Assembly: GCA_943846655.1 (NCBI GenBank)
Contig: OX044352.1
Location: 62,001-126,000, forward strand
Direction: 5' to 3'
Length of the DNA stretch: 64,000 nt
Source: Porticoccus sp002390525
Lineage (GTDB): Bacteria; Pseudomonadota; Gammaproteobacteria; Pseudomonadales; Porticoccaceae
Shown: positions 63,717 through 64,000 of the stretch, one piece after another
Layout: each line of letters opens with the position of its first letter
How positions within the stretch are numbered: the first letter of the stretch is position 1
Made by a program: the position numbers and the translations under genes
The notes under the pieces: model-generated
What the model was told of the DNA's origin: nothing
Database searches by the model: none
The model's input: only the letters and a program-made list of their open reading frames with translations

Positions 63717-64000
63717 ATGAACAAAGAAAATAAAAAATTTGAAAAGCCTGCAAATCTAATACGAAGATTTATGGCTATATTGTACGATTCTATGTTGCTC
63801 ATAGGAATAATTTTTGCTTTTGGAGTTATTGTTTTTCTTTTAAGAAAGCTTGCAGGCGATGATACCATGCAAGCGCCAAGTAATATTCTTCAAGTATTCA
63901 TTACTCTTGGCATGTGGTTGAGCTGTATTTATTTTTATGTATTGTGTTGGGTTCGCAGAGGCCAAACCCTTGGAATGAAATCTTGGAAGCTTCATTTGTA
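63717..64000 (+). CDS. RDD family membrane protein (3' end outside window)
   Basis: The first 94 residues. The family motif is in ANLIRRFMAILYDSMLL (Arg, Asp), followed by two membrane segments (about 27-45 and 61-78) and WVRRGQTLGMKSWKLHL, a strongly conserved RDD box. Function of the family is poorly defined; some members are ion antiporters. Confidence 0.85.
   Translation, partial: MNKENKKFEKPANLIRRFMAILYDSMLLIGIIFAFGVIVFLLRKLAGDDTMQAPSNILQVFITLGMWLSCIYFYVLCWVRRGQTLGMKSWKLHL

Overview
The window reads as an AT-rich, densely packed stretch of a gammaproteobacterial chromosome, probably from a free-living, possibly marine, reduced-genome lineage. The evidence is gene order. The blocks recA-recX-alaS-lysC, arsC-wrbA-DUF2069-hda-purM-purN-DUF3108, mrp/metG, rnfABDGE, perM/bepA/nadA, ruvCAB-ybgC-tolQRAB-pal-cpoB and queA-tgt-secD-secF resemble those I remember from Pseudomonas-like gammaproteobacteria, but with several expected members missing (csrA, the body of rnfC, yajC, a yebC-type gene). 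I cannot name the genus. I see no rRNA, CRISPR array, transposase, integrase or phage gene.

Region 1 (1-10316, all minus strand) is a catabolic operon. In transcription order it has a HyuA-type subunit (alpha), a small zinc-ribbon gamma subunit, a second HyuA-type subunit (alpha prime, broken by one apparent missing base), a HyuB-type subunit (beta), an unusual 282-residue protein, an acyl-CoA synthetase and a thiolase that runs out of the window. The five-subunit set matches the make-up of ATP-dependent acetophenone carboxylase better than the three-subunit acetone carboxylase. With ligase and thiolase it reads as a complete route: ketone + CO2 to 3-oxoacid, to 3-oxoacyl-CoA, to two acyl-CoAs. 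The ketone is unknown.

Region 2 (10836-18887) holds tRNA-Ser(GCT), aspartate kinase, alanyl-tRNA synthetase, a HIT hydrolase, a Trm112-like zinc protein, an M23 peptidase, RecX and RecA. A LexA-type operator lies inside a 34-bp palindrome upstream of recA, followed by a separate perfect 24-bp palindrome and a 7Fe ferredoxin. Region 3 (18905-28064) holds SppA, a DUF2069 membrane protein, WrbA, an ArsC-like reductase, YihY, Hda, purine genes purM and purN, a DUF3108 protein, dCTP deaminase and Mrp. Region 4 (28220-36246) holds MetG, an Rnf electron-transport operon in which RnfC is reduced to its C-terminal tail, and a DEAD-box RNA helicase.

Region 5 (36262-50580) holds an M16 protease, a PerM-type permease, BepA-like M48 protease, quinolinate synthase, tRNA-Lys(TTT), the Tol-Pal envelope system and the RuvABC resolvasome. 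Region 6 (50527-60762) holds a protein made mostly of EEAPAV hexapeptides (with a frameshift in the repeat tract), AspS, a HIT-like protein, ProS, SecF/SecD, the queuosine genes tgt and queA, and tRNA-Leu(CAA). Region 7 (60840-64000) holds a one-domain voltage-gated cation channel with an altered selectivity filter, an azurin, a two-gene small operon with a signal-peptidase-like protein lacking its catalytic serine box, a secreted orphan, a PHA-system-like protein and the start of an RDD membrane protein.

Two apparent single-base indels (near 7592 and 50638) could be real mutations or consensus errors. Reads would decide.
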